Notes: a model not told the origin generated them from the letters alone. A stretch of 51,678 nucleotides of DNA from Vulcanisaeta distributa JCM 11216 (GCF_001315985.1 NZ_BBBI01000013.1:1-51678); one strand, 5' to 3'. Shown: positions 9,584 through 20,392, counted from the first letter of the stretch. Numbers and translations: made by a program.

Positions 9584-10976
9584 ATGGGTAATTTCGATGT
9601 TATTGTTGTTGGCGCGGGTACTGCCGGTTCCTATGCGTCATACTTACTCGCCAAGGCGGGGGGGCTTAACGTTGCCTTAATAGAGATGAAGGGTAAAGAT
9701 AGGGTTTTTAAGACGACGGGTGACGCAATCGGTATTCATCATATCGAGCGAATGGCCATTAAGCCGCCGAGTGACGTATTCATGATTAAGTATGAAGGTG
9801 CCGAGTTATTCAGCCCCGACCTATCAATTAAGTATGTAGTGCTTGGTAAGGGTTTTGGACTTGATATGGCTAAGTGGGCTCGGTGGTTAATTAGTGAAGC
9901 AGAGAGGGCCGGTGCGCACATCTTTGATAATCACAAGGTTCAGGGACCAATAATTGAGAGTGGCATGGTTTCAGGGGGGGTTAGGGTGCTAAAGCCTGAC
10001 GGTTCTACGGAAGAGTTTAGAGCCAGGGTGGTTATTGATGCCAGTGGTGTCGGCGCTGTCGTTAGGAGTAGGTTGCCGCGTGAGTGGTGGGTTTCTGAGC
10101 CATTATTGCCTGAGGACGTCTCGAATGCCTATAGGGAGATTATCCAGGTTGATTATGATATTGAGAAGCCCGAATTCATAAAGATATACCTAGACGCTAA
10201 CATAGCGCCGGGTGGTTACTGGTGGTTATTCCCGAAGAGCCGAAATATAATGAATATCGGGCTTGGCCTATGGGGGGGTAAGTTGAGTGAGGAGCAGGGA
10301 TTGAACCCTAGGCATAATTATGATAAGTACCTCGCCAATAGCCAATACACTAGGGGGGGCAGGAAGATAATACATGTGGGTGGAGGTATAGTGCCAACGC
10401 GCAGGCCATTACCGTCACTAGTGGCCAATGGCTTCCTAGCCGCTGGCGATGCGGCGGTCACGGTCAATCCAGTACATGGTGGTGGTATAGGCCCTGCCTT
10501 GCTCTCGGCTGAGTTGGCCTCTAAGACGGTGCTGGAGGCCTTTGAAAAGGGTGACTTTACCGAGAGGGGGGGTTATGGAGGTACAATATTGAGTATCTAA
10601 GGGCTTATGGGATAAAGCAGGCGATGCTTGATGTGTTTAGGCTCATGCTTCAAACGCTCACTAATGATCAATTGAATAGGGGGGGTTGAAGGCTAGGCTA
10701 CTCACTGAGGACGAGGTGCTTGAAATCTCCGAGAAGGGCTCGCTGGAGTTATCGCTCATTGATAAGTTAAAGATTGGCCTACGACTAATGAAGGTGCCTG
10801 ACGTGGCGTCTAAGTTAAGGCTTGCGCTGAGGTATATGGGCGTGGTCAAGAATTTATACGAGACCTACCCAGAGAGTCCCAGTGGTTTATCGAGTTGGTA
10901 TGGTAAATTAACAAGTGTTTATCGTGATTACGCAGGTAAGCTTGGCATAACTTTGAAATGGTTAAGTAACACCTAG
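9584..10976 (+). CDS. Geranylgeranyl reductase-family FAD protein (two frameshifts)
   Basis: The N-terminus is a dinucleotide-binding motif ([19 protein letters not shown]), with [19 protein letters not shown] further down, the FAD site typical of digeranylgeranylglycerophospholipid reductases. These saturate the isoprenoid chains of archaeal membrane lipids. Two G runs break the frame, at 10566 and 10679; both read 7, and 5 at each restores [16 protein letters not shown] and [14 protein letters not shown]. The corrected protein is about 463 residues. 7-runs at 9658, 9974, 10272 and 10353 keep the frame but probably add a Gly each. It converges on mtnA with a 15-bp overlap. Confidence 0.85.
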
Positions 10977-12067
10977 TACCTTAGGTATGTTCTTATCGAA
11001 GGGTGGGTAGATAATACCCTTCTCGGTTATTAGTGCAGTCACGTACTTGGGAGGTGTAACATCGAATACGGGATTGAACACGGGGGGGACGCCCTCAGGG
11101 GGGGCTATTGGCACACCCCTAATTTTCCTAACCTCGTCAGGATCCCTCTCCTCAATCTTCACATCCTCAACCCTACTCTTCATGTCGAAGGTGGATGATG
11201 GCGCTATTGCGTAAAACGGTATGCCAAGCTCATGGGCAATCACGGCCTCCTTAAACGTCCCAATCTTATTATACACATGACCATCCCTGAGTATCCTATC
11301 CGCACCAACCATCACGCTACTGACCATGCCCCTATACATTACGTAGCCGACTGCGGTATCCGTTATCAACGTGACTGGTATCCCATCAACCATCAACTCA
11401 TAAACAGTTAACCTAGCGCCCTGAAGCCACGGCCTAGTCTCCGGCGCAATAACCGATACCTTAATACCCAATGCGTGGGCAACCCTTACAGGCGCCGTGG
11501 CGGTCCCAATGCCAGTACCCGTTGCCAACCCACCGGCATTACACTGTGTTAATATTGTGTCTCCATCATTTATCTTCTCAAGCCCATAAATACCCATCAT
11601 CAACTCCGCATTAAACTCTTCATCGAAAATAGCCTTAGCCTCCATCTTCAAAACCTCAATTAACTCCCTCACGCTCTTAGCCTCACCATTATTCACGGCA
11701 TCCCTAGCCCTATTATACATCCTCTCCGTAGCCCAGAAAAGATTATGCGCAGTTGGTCTTGCAGCATTGAGGACCTCCCTAGCCCTAGCCAACTCCCTTA
11801 GGGCTTCATCAAGTGTTGATTCATTGCTGTGGCTACGGCTAAGACCATCCCGTAAGCCGCCGTTATGCCTATTGCTGGTGCTCCACGTACAACCATCTGC
11901 CTAATGGCATCGGCCGTTGATGCGGGGTCCCTCAGCTCTACGTAAACCTCCTCAAAGGGCAATTTCCTCTGATCAAGTAGTACCAGCGTATTGTCATAAT
12001 CGCGCCAAGTTATTGGCCTTAACCTGGGCTTTATCTTGCTTTTCAATTCCTCAATATTGATCCTCAT
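10962..12067 (-). CDS. mtnA: S-methyl-5-thioribose-1-phosphate isomerase / aIF2B-like (frameshifted)
   Basis: The sequence shows [37 protein letters not shown] (catalytic Cys) and VGADRIL (catalytic Asp), all diagnostic of MtnA, the isomerase of the methionine salvage pathway. The two halves are joined by correcting an indel near 11800-11815. Near the C-terminus two G7 runs (11082 and 11098) give [13 protein letters not shown] where the family has IAPEGVxVFNP, so one Pro at each run is probably spurious. The length of about 368 residues is normal. Archaeal members were once annotated as initiation factor 2B subunits, but the Cys and Asp favour the enzyme. Confidence 0.9.
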
Positions 12068-12113
12068 ACCCTACTGATAATAATCAATGGCTTTTAAGTC
12101 TTTTTAACAAGCC

Positions 12114-13584
12114 TTAGCCCAGGTATTTCTCGCGCAGGTAATTCAGCAGGTACGTTGGGTTATACGTATCATTGAAGGACCTTATGAGTAACTCCTTAGG
12201 CGGGTATATGGCGCCGTGCTTACAAATCCTATCCCTCAGGAATTCCCTAATCTCATTAAACCTCTTGCTTGCAACCTTGTCCCTTAGCCCAGGGAGTTTC
12301 GCGTAGATCATCCCAGCAATGACATTGCCCAATGTGTAGGTTGGGAAGTAGCCGAAGGATCCCTGGGACCAATGAATATCCTGGAGAACACCCTCAGCAT
12401 CATTCCTAGGCCTGACGCCCAGGTACTTATCCATGAAGTCGTTCCAAAGCGATGGTAGGTCAGACACATCGAGCTTACCAGCTATTAACCCCTTCTCAAT
12501 CTCATAGCGAAGGGCTATATGGAAGTTATAAGTCACCTCATCAGCATCAACCCTAATGAGGCTCGGCCTAACAATGTTAAAGTACTTGTAAATATCCTCT
12601 TCGCCATAGCCCTTAAGGAATGGCAACCTCTCCTTAAGTAATGGGTATATTAAGTGCACGAATTCCCTACTCCTACCAATAACATTTTCCCAAAACCTCG
12701 ACTGGCTCTCGTGAACGCCCATGGAGACTCCACGGCCGACTGGCGTCATTTCCAGGGATGGGTCGATCATTAACTCATACATTGCGTGACCGCTCTCATG
12801 AATTACGGAGAACATCGTTGACCTAAAGTCCTTACCCTCATACCTAGTGGTTATCCTGACATCGTTTATGGACATACTCGTTGTGAATGGGTGTGTGGAC
12901 ACGTCCATGCGGAACCTCGTGCCCACGGGCATATCGAGTATCTTAAGTAACTCCTCATTGATGGACTTCATGGCATTAACATCATAAGGCACATCCTCAA
13001 GTGGATGCTTACTTGGGTACCTACTCTCACTCAACACCTTCTCAAGTATTGACTTTAGGTTAGGGAGTAATGTGTTGAATACGTTATCAGCATCGTTAAC
13101 TGTAAAGCCCTCCTCATACAAATCCAGAAGTGCATTGTATGGGTGTCCCTCATAACCAAGCTTATCAGCAATAACCCTCTCCAGCTCCACAATCTTTGAC
13201 AGGTATGGTTTAAACTTCTCGAAGTTTGACTCCCTCCTCGCCTCCCTCCAAACCACGGCAGCCTTCGTAGTGACCCTATTTAATTCCTCAATAATCTCAG
13301 GGGGGAATTGACGTGTAGTACTTCAACTCCCTCTTCAAAACCCTAATGATGCCCTTCTCAATATCTGTTAAGTCCTTGGCATCCTCATACTTACTAATCA
13401 AATCCCTGAGCCGAAGAAGGTACTCCCTACGCATAAGTGCTAAGTAGGCCAATGCTTCGCCGCGCGCAGACGCAGCCTCAACGGGCATATTAACCTCGAG
13501 ATCCCACCCAAGCAGTGAGTTTGCGTGGTCAATGGCCCACACGAATTTGTATTCCCTGAGTAGGTCATCAATCTTCATTAACAC
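12114..13584 (-). CDS. Thermostable carboxypeptidase, M32 family (frameshifted)
   Basis: The zinc motif VIHESGHAMYE (HExxH) and the family motif GVHESQSRFWEN are present, as is the C-terminal GNVIAGMIYAKL region. The N-terminal part (YKFVWAIDHANSLLGWD) matches M32 proteins, whose usual length of about 500 fits the 490 here. The frame is broken at the 6-G run 13300-13305, where five G restore SIPPEIIEELNRV. M32 enzymes are cytosolic zinc metallocarboxypeptidases that remove C-terminal residues from peptides. It follows the RecB-like nuclease and a small gene on the same strand with about 20 bp between. Confidence 0.88.
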
Positions 13585-13603
13585 GTTAACCGTAACATCC
13601 TAC

Positions 13604-13748
13604 TTAAGCATTTCCTCTATTGCATGAGTTAATTAATAGGGAGATAAGGTTGTATAATCGAATAGCCGTCTTTAACTTACTCAACGATAAATTGCCAAGC
13701 CCCCAACTCCCTCCTAACATCGCTTATTAATGAACCACAATTATCCAT
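13604..13748 (-). CDS. Small protein of about 47 residues behind the nuclease gene (frameshifted)
   Basis: An ATG one base after the nuclease stop opens MDNCGSLISDVRRELG. The frame then meets a 5-base C run (13700-13704); with four bases it continues as LGNLSLSKLKTAIRLYN to SCNRGNA and stops at 13604. The same 5-instead-of-4 error occurs at tbp and hjc. The tight junction and the heptad-like hydrophobic pattern argue for a real gene. I do not recognise the family, and without the correction only 24 codons are open. Confidence 0.4.
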
Positions 13749-13749
13749 A

Positions 13750-14282
13750 TTAACCCCCCAGCTTTTCACATACGCAGCTCCAGTCATTGCAAGTCATAAT
13801 CACGTTCATTACATCCCTAACCTTACCATCACATGACTTCATGGCTAATGTAAATACGGTATTTATTAAATCACCAACTGCATCGTAAATCACGTTCTCA
13901 ATGACGGTCCTCAATTCATCAATCGTCAGTACGACCGATTCCTCAAGATTTATCACAGAAACTCCTAACTCGTCGGCCAAGGCCTTACTCGAGTCATTAC
14001 TAAAGCCCCCCCTAGCCACAATTAGGGGCTTCGCGTTTAGTACCTTGGCATTAACGTATGCCTGCCTAATGGCGCTAACGTCGATCTTGCCTGACTTGAC
14101 CTCAATGGCGTACTTATTGCCCGAGCCATCCTCAGCACTATGTCGACCTCACCAACCTCAACTCCATTAACGGTGACCTTAACTCTCCTACCAAGGACCC
14201 TAAGCCCAAGCCTACTCAGTAGCTCAGCCACGTAATCCTCAAACCTAACGCCTACATTAGCCACTAAACTAATATTGCGCAA
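13750..14282 (-). CDS. RecB/Hjc-like PD-(D/E)XK nuclease family protein (frameshifted)
   Basis: The N-terminus FEDYVAELLSRLGLRVLGRR is followed by EVGEVDIVL (metal-binding Asp) and, after an indel near 14125, GSGNKYAIEVKSGKIDVSAI (E-x-K), a PD-(D/E)XK nuclease core. A downstream region around PLIVARG matches the regulatory half of archaeal RecB-like predicted nucleases. The C-terminal helical domain has four Cys (MKSCDG, MTCNDWSCVC), which might hold a metal cluster. The C7 at 14006 puts an extra Gly in ARGGFSN. Total about 177 residues. Target and partners are unknown. Confidence 0.65.
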
Positions 14283-14367
14283 ACCCTTTAATTAATTTTG
14301 ATATTTCTTAGTCCAATGATGATGGTTTGCAGCCCTGAGTAAATGACGAAACCACTGAGCACTGATT

Positions 14368-15228
14368 TCATAGCTTAAGATCTGTTTGTGGGTTTGCCAT
14401 GGCGTTCATTAATGCGTTCCTAAGCTTAACATACTGATTAACCGAATTACTAATAATGCTATTCACCTCATCTCTCGTGAAGGCGCCCGTAACCTTTTGA
14501 ATAGCCACAACGTTACCACCGGCAATGCCGGTTATATATACGCCATCGGACAAGTCCTCCTCCTCACGGGTTGGGTCAATAAGCAGGAGGTTGCCGATCT
14601 TAACGTGGGTTATGGTTAATGGTATTTTATCGATATTAAGTGCAAGTGGCGATCTAACGCCTTTATCTATCCTCAGTATATTGCCTGTGGGGTCTAGTTC
14701 GACCTTTGGTAATGCGGTATTCATTAATGCAGTCACGGCCGCTATCGTTGACGCATCCACTAGGTTACCATCGTGGTTGAGCACGTATATGTCGACCCAT
14801 AGGAACCATGCATGTTTACCTGTGACGATTGACAGCGACTTAAAGTCTAGAAAGCCGCTGTGCCTTATTGCCCTATCCACGACCCTGGCTATCTCAATGG
14901 CATTCTCATCCGGTGGCCCCCCCGGCTCTATGTCCGGTGATGCCGTTGGCGCTATTTCCAGGTTCACGATTAACGCGCCCTCGTCTGGCGTATCTTCAAA
15001 TGGCTTTCCAATCTCAACCTTTACACCAGCCATTACCTTGGTATTGCCGAGGGATACAAGGGAGCTTCCATCTGCGGTCTTTACAACACCAACCCTAATA
15101 CTTAGTGTTCTATAATCATTCAATCCCCCCCTATTATCAATCCTAACACCCTGCTCAATCATCTTCCTCATGACATCTTGCTTAAGCTTCGGAATAATAC
15201 CCCCCCTTTCCTGGGTTACACTCAGCAT
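14368..15228 (-). CDS. rrp42: Exosome complex core subunit Rrp42
   Basis: An RNase PH-fold protein with the Rrp42 signatures RIDNRG-LNDYRTLSI, GNTKVMAGVKVEIG, PDEGALIVNLEIAP, PDENAIEIARVVDR and HDGNLVDAS. Rrp42 lacks the catalytic residues but completes the Rrp41-Rrp42 hexameric ring that degrades RNA 3' to 5'. It follows rrp41 with a 56-bp gap. The C7 runs at 14917 (EPGGPPDEN) and 15125 (NRGGLNDY) insert Gly residues in positions otherwise invariant in the family. The frame is intact; length about 287 against a usual 275. The start at MLSVTQERG is uncertain. Confidence 0.92.
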   Translation of the reverse strand: MLSVTQERGGIIPKLKQDVMRKMIEQGVRIDNRGGLNDYRTLSIRVGVVKTADGSSLVSLGNTKVMAGVKVEIGKPFEDTPDEGALIVNLEIAPTASPDIEPGGPPDENAIEIARVVDRAIRHSGFLDFKSLSIVTGKHAWFLWVDIYVLNHDGNLVDASTIAAVTALMNTALPKVELDPTGNILRIDKGVRSPLALNIDKIPLTITHVKIGNLLLIDPTREEEDLSDGVYITGIAGGNVVAIQKVTGAFTRDEVNSIISNSVNQYVKLRNALMNAMANPQTDLKL

Positions 15229-15284
15229 TTAGGGAACTGTCAACTTAAGTCCTTTTAACTTTATTCGTCTATGTATTTTGAGTA

Positions 15285-16023
15285 TTAAACGGTTAATGAC
15301 ATCGAGGTTTCAACGTACTTACCCTTAAGGGTATTCTTCTCGAGCTTATATATCTGCTCGGCAGCCTTAAAGGCAAGGTCAACGGCTTGGCTAACCTCAG
15401 CGGGGTCCATTCACCATCGGCTTGCATTAACGTTATTAATCCACGTCCATACATAATGGCCAGTGGCATATCGCCCTCACCATACTGATCCTCAAGTTGA
15501 TTAAGGTCAACGACTATGGTCCCAGAAACCTTACCTATGGAAACACCAACCAGTAAGTCCCTCATTGGTATTCCGGCGTCTGCCAACGCTAACGATGCAG
15601 CCGTTATACCAGTGACTCTGGTACTGCCGTCGGCCTGCAGTACCTCTATATAAACATCAATCGCCGTTCTCGGGAACCTCTCAAGAATAACCGCCGGTTC
15701 AAGTGCTGTCCTAATGACTTTGGATATCTCTATCTCCCTCCTGGATGGTGTTGGGCTTTTCCTACCCTCGGACGTGCTAAATGGGGTCATGTGATACCTA
15801 ACCCTCAGTATGGCTTTGTCGGGCAACTCAAGGTGCTTCTGAGGCACTTCCCTTGGCCCATAAACCGCAGCCAATATAACAGTGTTACCATAAGCAACTA
15901 ACGCGCTGCCCTCGGCGTTATTTATCACGCCGACCTCCATCCTAACGGGCCTATGCTCGCTTGGTAATCTACCATCACTCCTCTTGCCATTGGTAAGCAG
16001 GGTACTGGAGGTTGCTTACCCAT
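15285..16023 (-). CDS. rrp41: Exosome complex catalytic subunit Rrp41 (frameshifted)
   Basis: The RNase PH-fold catalytic subunit. After a 5' frame correction (a lost C near 16000) the protein begins MGKQPPV and contains [15 protein letters not shown], then [29 protein letters not shown] and [10 protein letters not shown]. Near 15413 another indel separates ADGEWTP from [18 protein letters not shown] and the C-terminus ending SMSLTV at 15285. Corrected length about 246 residues, normal. It phosphorolytically degrades RNA in the archaeal exosome. The start ATG at 16021-16023 has a TATA-like AATATAAAAG on the opposite strand about 27 bp upstream. Confidence 0.9.
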
Positions 16024-16089
16024 TGGTCTTCATTTCTAACCTTGAAATATAAAAGCATTTTTAAGGGGTGGATTTCCTCAATTATTTAT

Positions 16090-16561
16090 ATGGTCACAAT
16101 TAGGGAGGCCCGGGAAGGCGATGTAGATGCATTGGTTGATCTCGTAATTAGGCTAAAAAGGCTCAATAGTGAGTTCGATCCACTCTTCAGCGCTAGGAAT
16201 GACTGCGCAGAGCGTGCCAGGGAATATCTACTGAATGCGCTACGTAATAGCAAAAACTACCTAGTACTTGTTGCCGAGGACATGGAGGATAGTTGGTGTG
16301 TTGAAGGCGGACATTAGGGAACGATTATTCTACTCACCAAGTATTGAGGGCGCAATTGTGGACTTCTACGTAATGCCTGAGTACAGGCGTAAGGGGGGGT
16401 TGGGTAGGATGATGCTTGAGAGAGCCATAACAATACTCCGTGAGAGGGGGGGTGCCCAGTTAATAACGGCGGAATTCCCAACCCAGAACCAGATAGCCGT
16501 AAACTTCTACAACAAGATGGGGTTTAGATCACTCGTTAGCATCTACGCGAGGGAGACCTAG
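16090..16561 (+). CDS. GNAT-family N-acetyltransferase (frameshifted)
   Basis: The GNAT fold is clear: an N-terminal TIREAREGDVDALVDLV, then after an indel near 16286 IVGVLKADIRERLF, the acetyl-CoA motif VMPEYRRKG-LGRMML, and FYNKMGFRS. The G7 at 16393 puts an extra Gly between RRKG and LGR, which would distort the Q/RxxGxG/A loop, and the G7 at 16446 gives RERGGAQ. Length about 157 residues. The substrate is unknown; N-terminal protein acetylation or small-molecule acetylation are both possible. Divergent from rrp41 across a 66-bp gap with separate TATA-like elements. Confidence 0.8.
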
Positions 16562-16562
16562 G

Positions 16563-17368
16563 TCAGGGTAGGTCAAAAACCCTCGCAATCCAATCCCCCC
16601 CCATTTTATTACCAACCATTACGTAAACCTTAACCCTTGGGCACTCCTCAATTATCACAATAGGCACAATTATCATGCTAAACAATAGGTTGTCAGCTTT
16701 TATTATCCTTGTTGCCACGGGCTCCAGTTTATCCACGGCCTCCCTAGCCTAGGCGCATAGTTATTATTTGCTGTTATGACATCGCCAATCAATGCACCAA
16801 TGGGTTTACCGCCCTGTATTATCAATACGTGGTCATTACTTAACTGCGTGCTGGTTAGGCTTAGGTTTATTGTGATGTCAATATCACTTAGAAGGCTCGT
16901 TAGGTGAAAGCCCTTATTGCTCACTAGGTGGTTGAAGATTGTAATTACTTGATTTAATGTGCAGCCCTTAGGTACGTCTATTGCCATAAAGCAACCGCCG
17001 TTTTTCAAGTATTTTTCTAAGGCCCTGGAATACTGGAGGCACCTAAACTCGTCACTGTTCATTATCATTTCCAATAAATTACCCGTGTAATTTATCTCAT
17101 CCCTTCTAGTGAGGTTCAGTAGTTTTATGGCTTCATTGATTGATAAACCCTCGGCTAACTTATCAATAACCTCCCTCAATGCGCAATTCCTAGTGGCTAA
17201 CCTATACAGTAGGTTGGGTAATTCCTGGCTACCACTAATTATAGCCTTGCCCAGTTCCTCGGCTTCCTTTGTTAATTTACCCTGCTTCCAAAGACCCAAT
17301 GCTGATAGGGTTGGTATGATTACCCTGTAATTCGACCTACTAAGCCCGTGTGAGTCCAAATACTTCAT
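16563..17368 (-). CDS. Hypothetical protein with N-terminal winged-helix-like region (frameshifted)
   Basis: About 268 residues. The main frame runs from MKYLDSHGLSRSNYRVIIPT to NNNYAPRLG, and after an indel near 16750 it continues AREAVDKLEPVATRIIKAD to VFDLP and a TGA at 16563-16565. The first ~50 residues (LSALGLWKQGKLTKEAEELG) resemble the recognition helix and wing of a winged helix. The last third alternates hydrophobic strands. I do not recognise the family. Its ATG overlaps the stop of the upstream gene, so the two form a unit. It converges on the GNAT gene with one base between. Confidence 0.5.
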
Positions 17369-17655
17369 TATGCCTCAGTGTCATCACCCTGCCTATTTTT
17401 CACAAGAAATGCCACTATGTCGAGAAGCTTAGAGATTGGTAGCCTAATGTACCAACCCCCCCTTAGGGTACACGGACTCGATCTTAGGGTATCATCACCC
17501 TCCCTAATCGTTAATAAATCCCTAACCTCAGTGCCTAATGAACTAATGAGCTCATTGATTGACCTAGCCTTAAGAATGCGTGTTACCCCCCCATCACCCT
17601 CAATAATCACTTGATACTCACCACTCTCCTGAATAATCCTAATACTCAAGTCCAC
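17368..17655 (-). CDS. Small conserved hypothetical protein
   Basis: A 95-residue protein starting at GTG. The pattern of short strands (LSIRIIQESGEYQVIIEG) followed by helices (ARSINELISSLGTEVRDLL; LPISKLLDIVAFLVKN) suggests a compact alpha/beta domain. No family is recognised. Its stop overlaps the ATG of the next minus-strand gene, so translational coupling is likely. The two 7-C runs (17456, 17586) encode Gly pairs and may each add one Gly. Confidence 0.5.
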   Translation of the reverse strand: MDLSIRIIQESGEYQVIIEGDGGVTRILKARSINELISSLGTEVRDLLTIREGDDTLRSSPCTLRGGWYIRLPISKLLDIVAFLVKNRQGDDTEA

Positions 17656-17765
17656 AGTTTATCATTGCCCCGACAGTATTTAAAGCACTCATTCTAATCA
17701 TAGTGGTAATACCCGTTACTGCATTAACAAGTCTTGCAATGCAAAAGGCCCTGTGAATAAAAATG

Positions 17766-17773
17766 CTTTAAAT
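17766..17773 (+). promoter_or_regulatory. TATA-like element of the glycosyltransferase gene
   Basis: CTTTAAAT lies about 30 bp upstream of the ATG at 17799, consistent with a leaderless or very short-leader transcript. Confidence 0.45.
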
Positions 17774-17798
17774 GACTTAGATCTAGAACACCCTTGAT

Positions 17799-18982
17799 AT
17801 GGCAGTTGACGTAGTCACGATATTAGAGGTATTAATAGTAATAGGTACATCGCTATGGGCACTGCAATACCTGGTTTCAAGGAAGACCCATGCATATGAA
17901 AAGCCAATGTTAATCAACGCCCAGGTGGAGAATCTACCAAAGGTCTCAATCGTACTGCCCGTTTATAAGGAGAGAAGGCAAAGCATTGAGAAAACACTCG
18001 ACAGTATATCGTCACAGAACTACCCAAAGACACTCCTCGAAGTTTTGATAGTAATTGATAAAGATGATGTACGCACACTCAACGAGGCGCTGAAAGCCAC
18101 CGAGAAATTCCTGGGCTCACTTAATATCAAGTTAATTATTAACGAGAAGACGGGACGTAGGCTTAAGGCGGTTGCCATGAATACGGCAATAAGGCATGCC
18201 GGCGGTTTAATCATTGGGTTTTATGATGCTGACGACATGTTCCCAAGGGACCAAGTCCTCAACGCAGTCCTCCTAATGCTTGAGCGGAACTACGCAGCCG
18301 TGGGCACCAGGGTATATAGGTTTAGGGATAGCGTGCTTGGTGGATTGATGTACCTGGAGTCAATAGTTTGGTATAACGCGATAATACCATTTCTTAAGTC
18401 CACGGTCAAGATAACGCCACTATCCGGTGAGGGTCTCTTCATAAGGAAGGACCTCGTTGACTCAATACCGCAGAGTATGGCTGAGGACGCATTATTATCA
18501 CTGAAGTTATCCAGTCGCGGTTACTCAGTGGGCCTACTGGATTCCTATGTTTATGAATTAGCGCCTGTGAACATAATCAGCTTCATAAAACAGAGGATTA
18601 GGTGGAATAAGGGTTATGCCCAGACTTCGTTTTGATACTTAGGCAGGGTATCCAATGGAACTATGCCTTTAGGGTGCTGGCGCTGTACATATTAATAGCA
18701 CTGCCCTCGGCCCTACTGCTGATTTCCGTGATTGGCTTCATCGCGGTTGCCTACATGACCGTAATAGGGAGGGTGTTTACGCTAGGTTCCCTATACCAGT
18801 TAGTGCTTGCTATGATCGTCTCCGAAGTCGTGGTTTTATACCTAATGCGTGACTTCATAAATGAGAGCATGAACATTGGGAGGGCAATAATCCTATTGCC
18901 AGCATATTGGTTATTGCTTGGTACCGTGACGATAACATCACCGCTAATGCCAATCAATAATTGGTTAAAGACAAATCGTTAA
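17799..18982 (+). CDS. Membrane glycosyltransferase, family GT2 (frameshifted)
   Basis: An N-terminal transmembrane helix, then the GT2 catalytic domain: VSIVLPVYKER, IGFYDADDMFP (DxD-type), GLFIRKDLV, and the QxxRW motif in KQRIRWNKGY, which marks processive or membrane-associated GT2 enzymes. After an indel near 18630 the C-terminal part carries three to four membrane helices. Total about 394 residues. Such enzymes polymerise or transfer sugars at the cytoplasmic face for cell-surface glycans. The acceptor is unknown. It converges on the ATPase gene with a 4-bp stop overlap. Confidence 0.8.
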
Positions 18983-20068
18983 ATACTCACTATCCCCACA
19001 TTACTGGTGGGCGCCACCTTACTACTCATCACCACTTGATAACCAACTCTCCTGGCCATCCTATCGATGATGTTTACCACGGTATTCAACTCATCATGCG
19101 TGAGCCCCCAGGTCAACACTATCAATAAGCAACACGGAACCTGGTGGTGTGAGTATTAATTGAACAAGTATTGGTAGTAGGGCTCTCATTTTAAGACCGG
19201 CATGAAACATGGGGGGGACCCACCTATTACTTACCTTAATATAGCCCGAAACCCTCTTTGGAGCCGTGAAACCCGCCTTAATGCCCTCTATGCCAAGTTC
19301 ATTAATTAAGTTCATTAACTCATTGTAAACACCCTCGTACTCAGGCCTTGTCTGTATCACGGAAAGTTGATGCACGGTGTACTGACCATCAGATCCCACG
19401 GAATTACTCGGTAGATCCACGGTGGTTTCATAATCCCTCTTCCACCAACAAACCCTGCCCTCACCAAGATAGTAAAACTTATTCTTGAGCATGTTCCTCA
19501 GGATAAACGACAGGGAATAAGCCCTCCTTGATGCATCCCCATCGCATACCATAAATGCATCCTCATGCATGACATGTGTCGGTGCCATACAAAGCCTGGT
19601 GTTTACAGGGTACCTCATGAAGCCCTCATTACCGACCTTCTCAACCACGGCCACCAACTCATTGTCTAGGTACAGCTCCTGGCGAACCCAATAATCCCTA
19701 AGTCTAAAGTTATAGTGATAACCAATGACGGAACCCTTACCAAGTTCAAAACCTATGCTACGCCCAAGGTTCTCCCCCCCATCCTCATCAACCTCATAAT
19801 AAACACCAATCGTTATCACCTCATCGGGGTCCAACCCATAGGCCAGGTCCTCAGGTTCATGAATAATCAATAAATTACCCTCAAGGACAAGCCACTCCTC
19901 ACCCCCCCTGCTCTGCATTAGGAGTGCCAGGGCCTCCATCAAGCTCGTCTTACCTGATCCACTGCGCCCAACAATTACCGCATTGCCATCCAGGTTAATC
20001 GTTACCCCCCCACTACCCAGGCCCTTGAATCCCTTAACTATCGCCCTTATGAGTCTCGTCATCATCAT
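18979..20068 (-). CDS. SMC/ABC-like AAA ATPase (frameshifted)
   Basis: An N-terminal Walker A (GRSGSGKTSLMEALALL) directly after a strand KGFKGLGSG..INLDGNAVIVG, the arrangement of RecF/SMC-type AAA ATPases, and a late Walker-B-like SVLLIDSVDLG. The C-terminus is recovered by reading the 5-G run near 19107 as four: DLGLTHDELNTVVNIIDRMA then VVMSSKVAPTSN. About 363 residues. No coiled-coil insertion is visible between the motifs, so it is a compact member. The start overlaps the upstream small gene by 35 bp. The overlap suggests a stoichiometric partner, as seen in ATPase-plus-effector modules, but no effector domain is recognised. Confidence 0.65.
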
Positions 20069-20318
20069 CAACCAATGCGTAGGCTATTATTAATATTCCG
20101 CTAACATTACCAAGACTAACATTACTAACGTTAATACCCATCTGCCTAATACTGCGTGATCCAATAACATTACTTAACTCACTTAATGCCTTGTTCAGTG
20201 TTTCATCAAGTCGATTCAGCGCCACATCAAATTCAACACCCCCCCTAACCAACTGACCGACGTTTACGTTTAGCGGTATAAACTTCCTAACATGCACTAT
20301 TCTGGTCATCAAACCCAA
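20034..20318 (-). CDS. Small protein upstream of and overlapping the ATPase gene
   Basis: A 94-residue protein beginning MGLMTRIVHVRKFIPLN, with one predicted helix (ALNRLDETLNKALSELSNVI) and a hydrophobic strand (ILIIAYAL) before a DDDDE acidic end. The 3' end overlaps the ATPase start by 35 bp in another frame. No family recognised. Tight coupling to the ATPase suggests a partner subunit. The C7 at 20239 gives LVRGGVEF and may add one Gly. Confidence 0.5.
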   Translation of the reverse strand: MGLMTRIVHVRKFIPLNVNVGQLVRGGVEFDVALNRLDETLNKALSELSNVIGSRSIRQMGINVSNVSLGNVSGILIIAYALVDDDDETHKGDS

Positions 20319-20392
20319 CTATTCACTGAAGGATAAAATACCTTTCCGTCCGGATAAGCCTTATATTTGATTCAGGTAAATGCTGCATTAAA

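Noticed and set aside
14525..15115. Long plus-strand open frames antisense to rrp42
   Set aside because: They are mirror images of a strongly conserved gene on the other strand, with composition driven by its codon usage.
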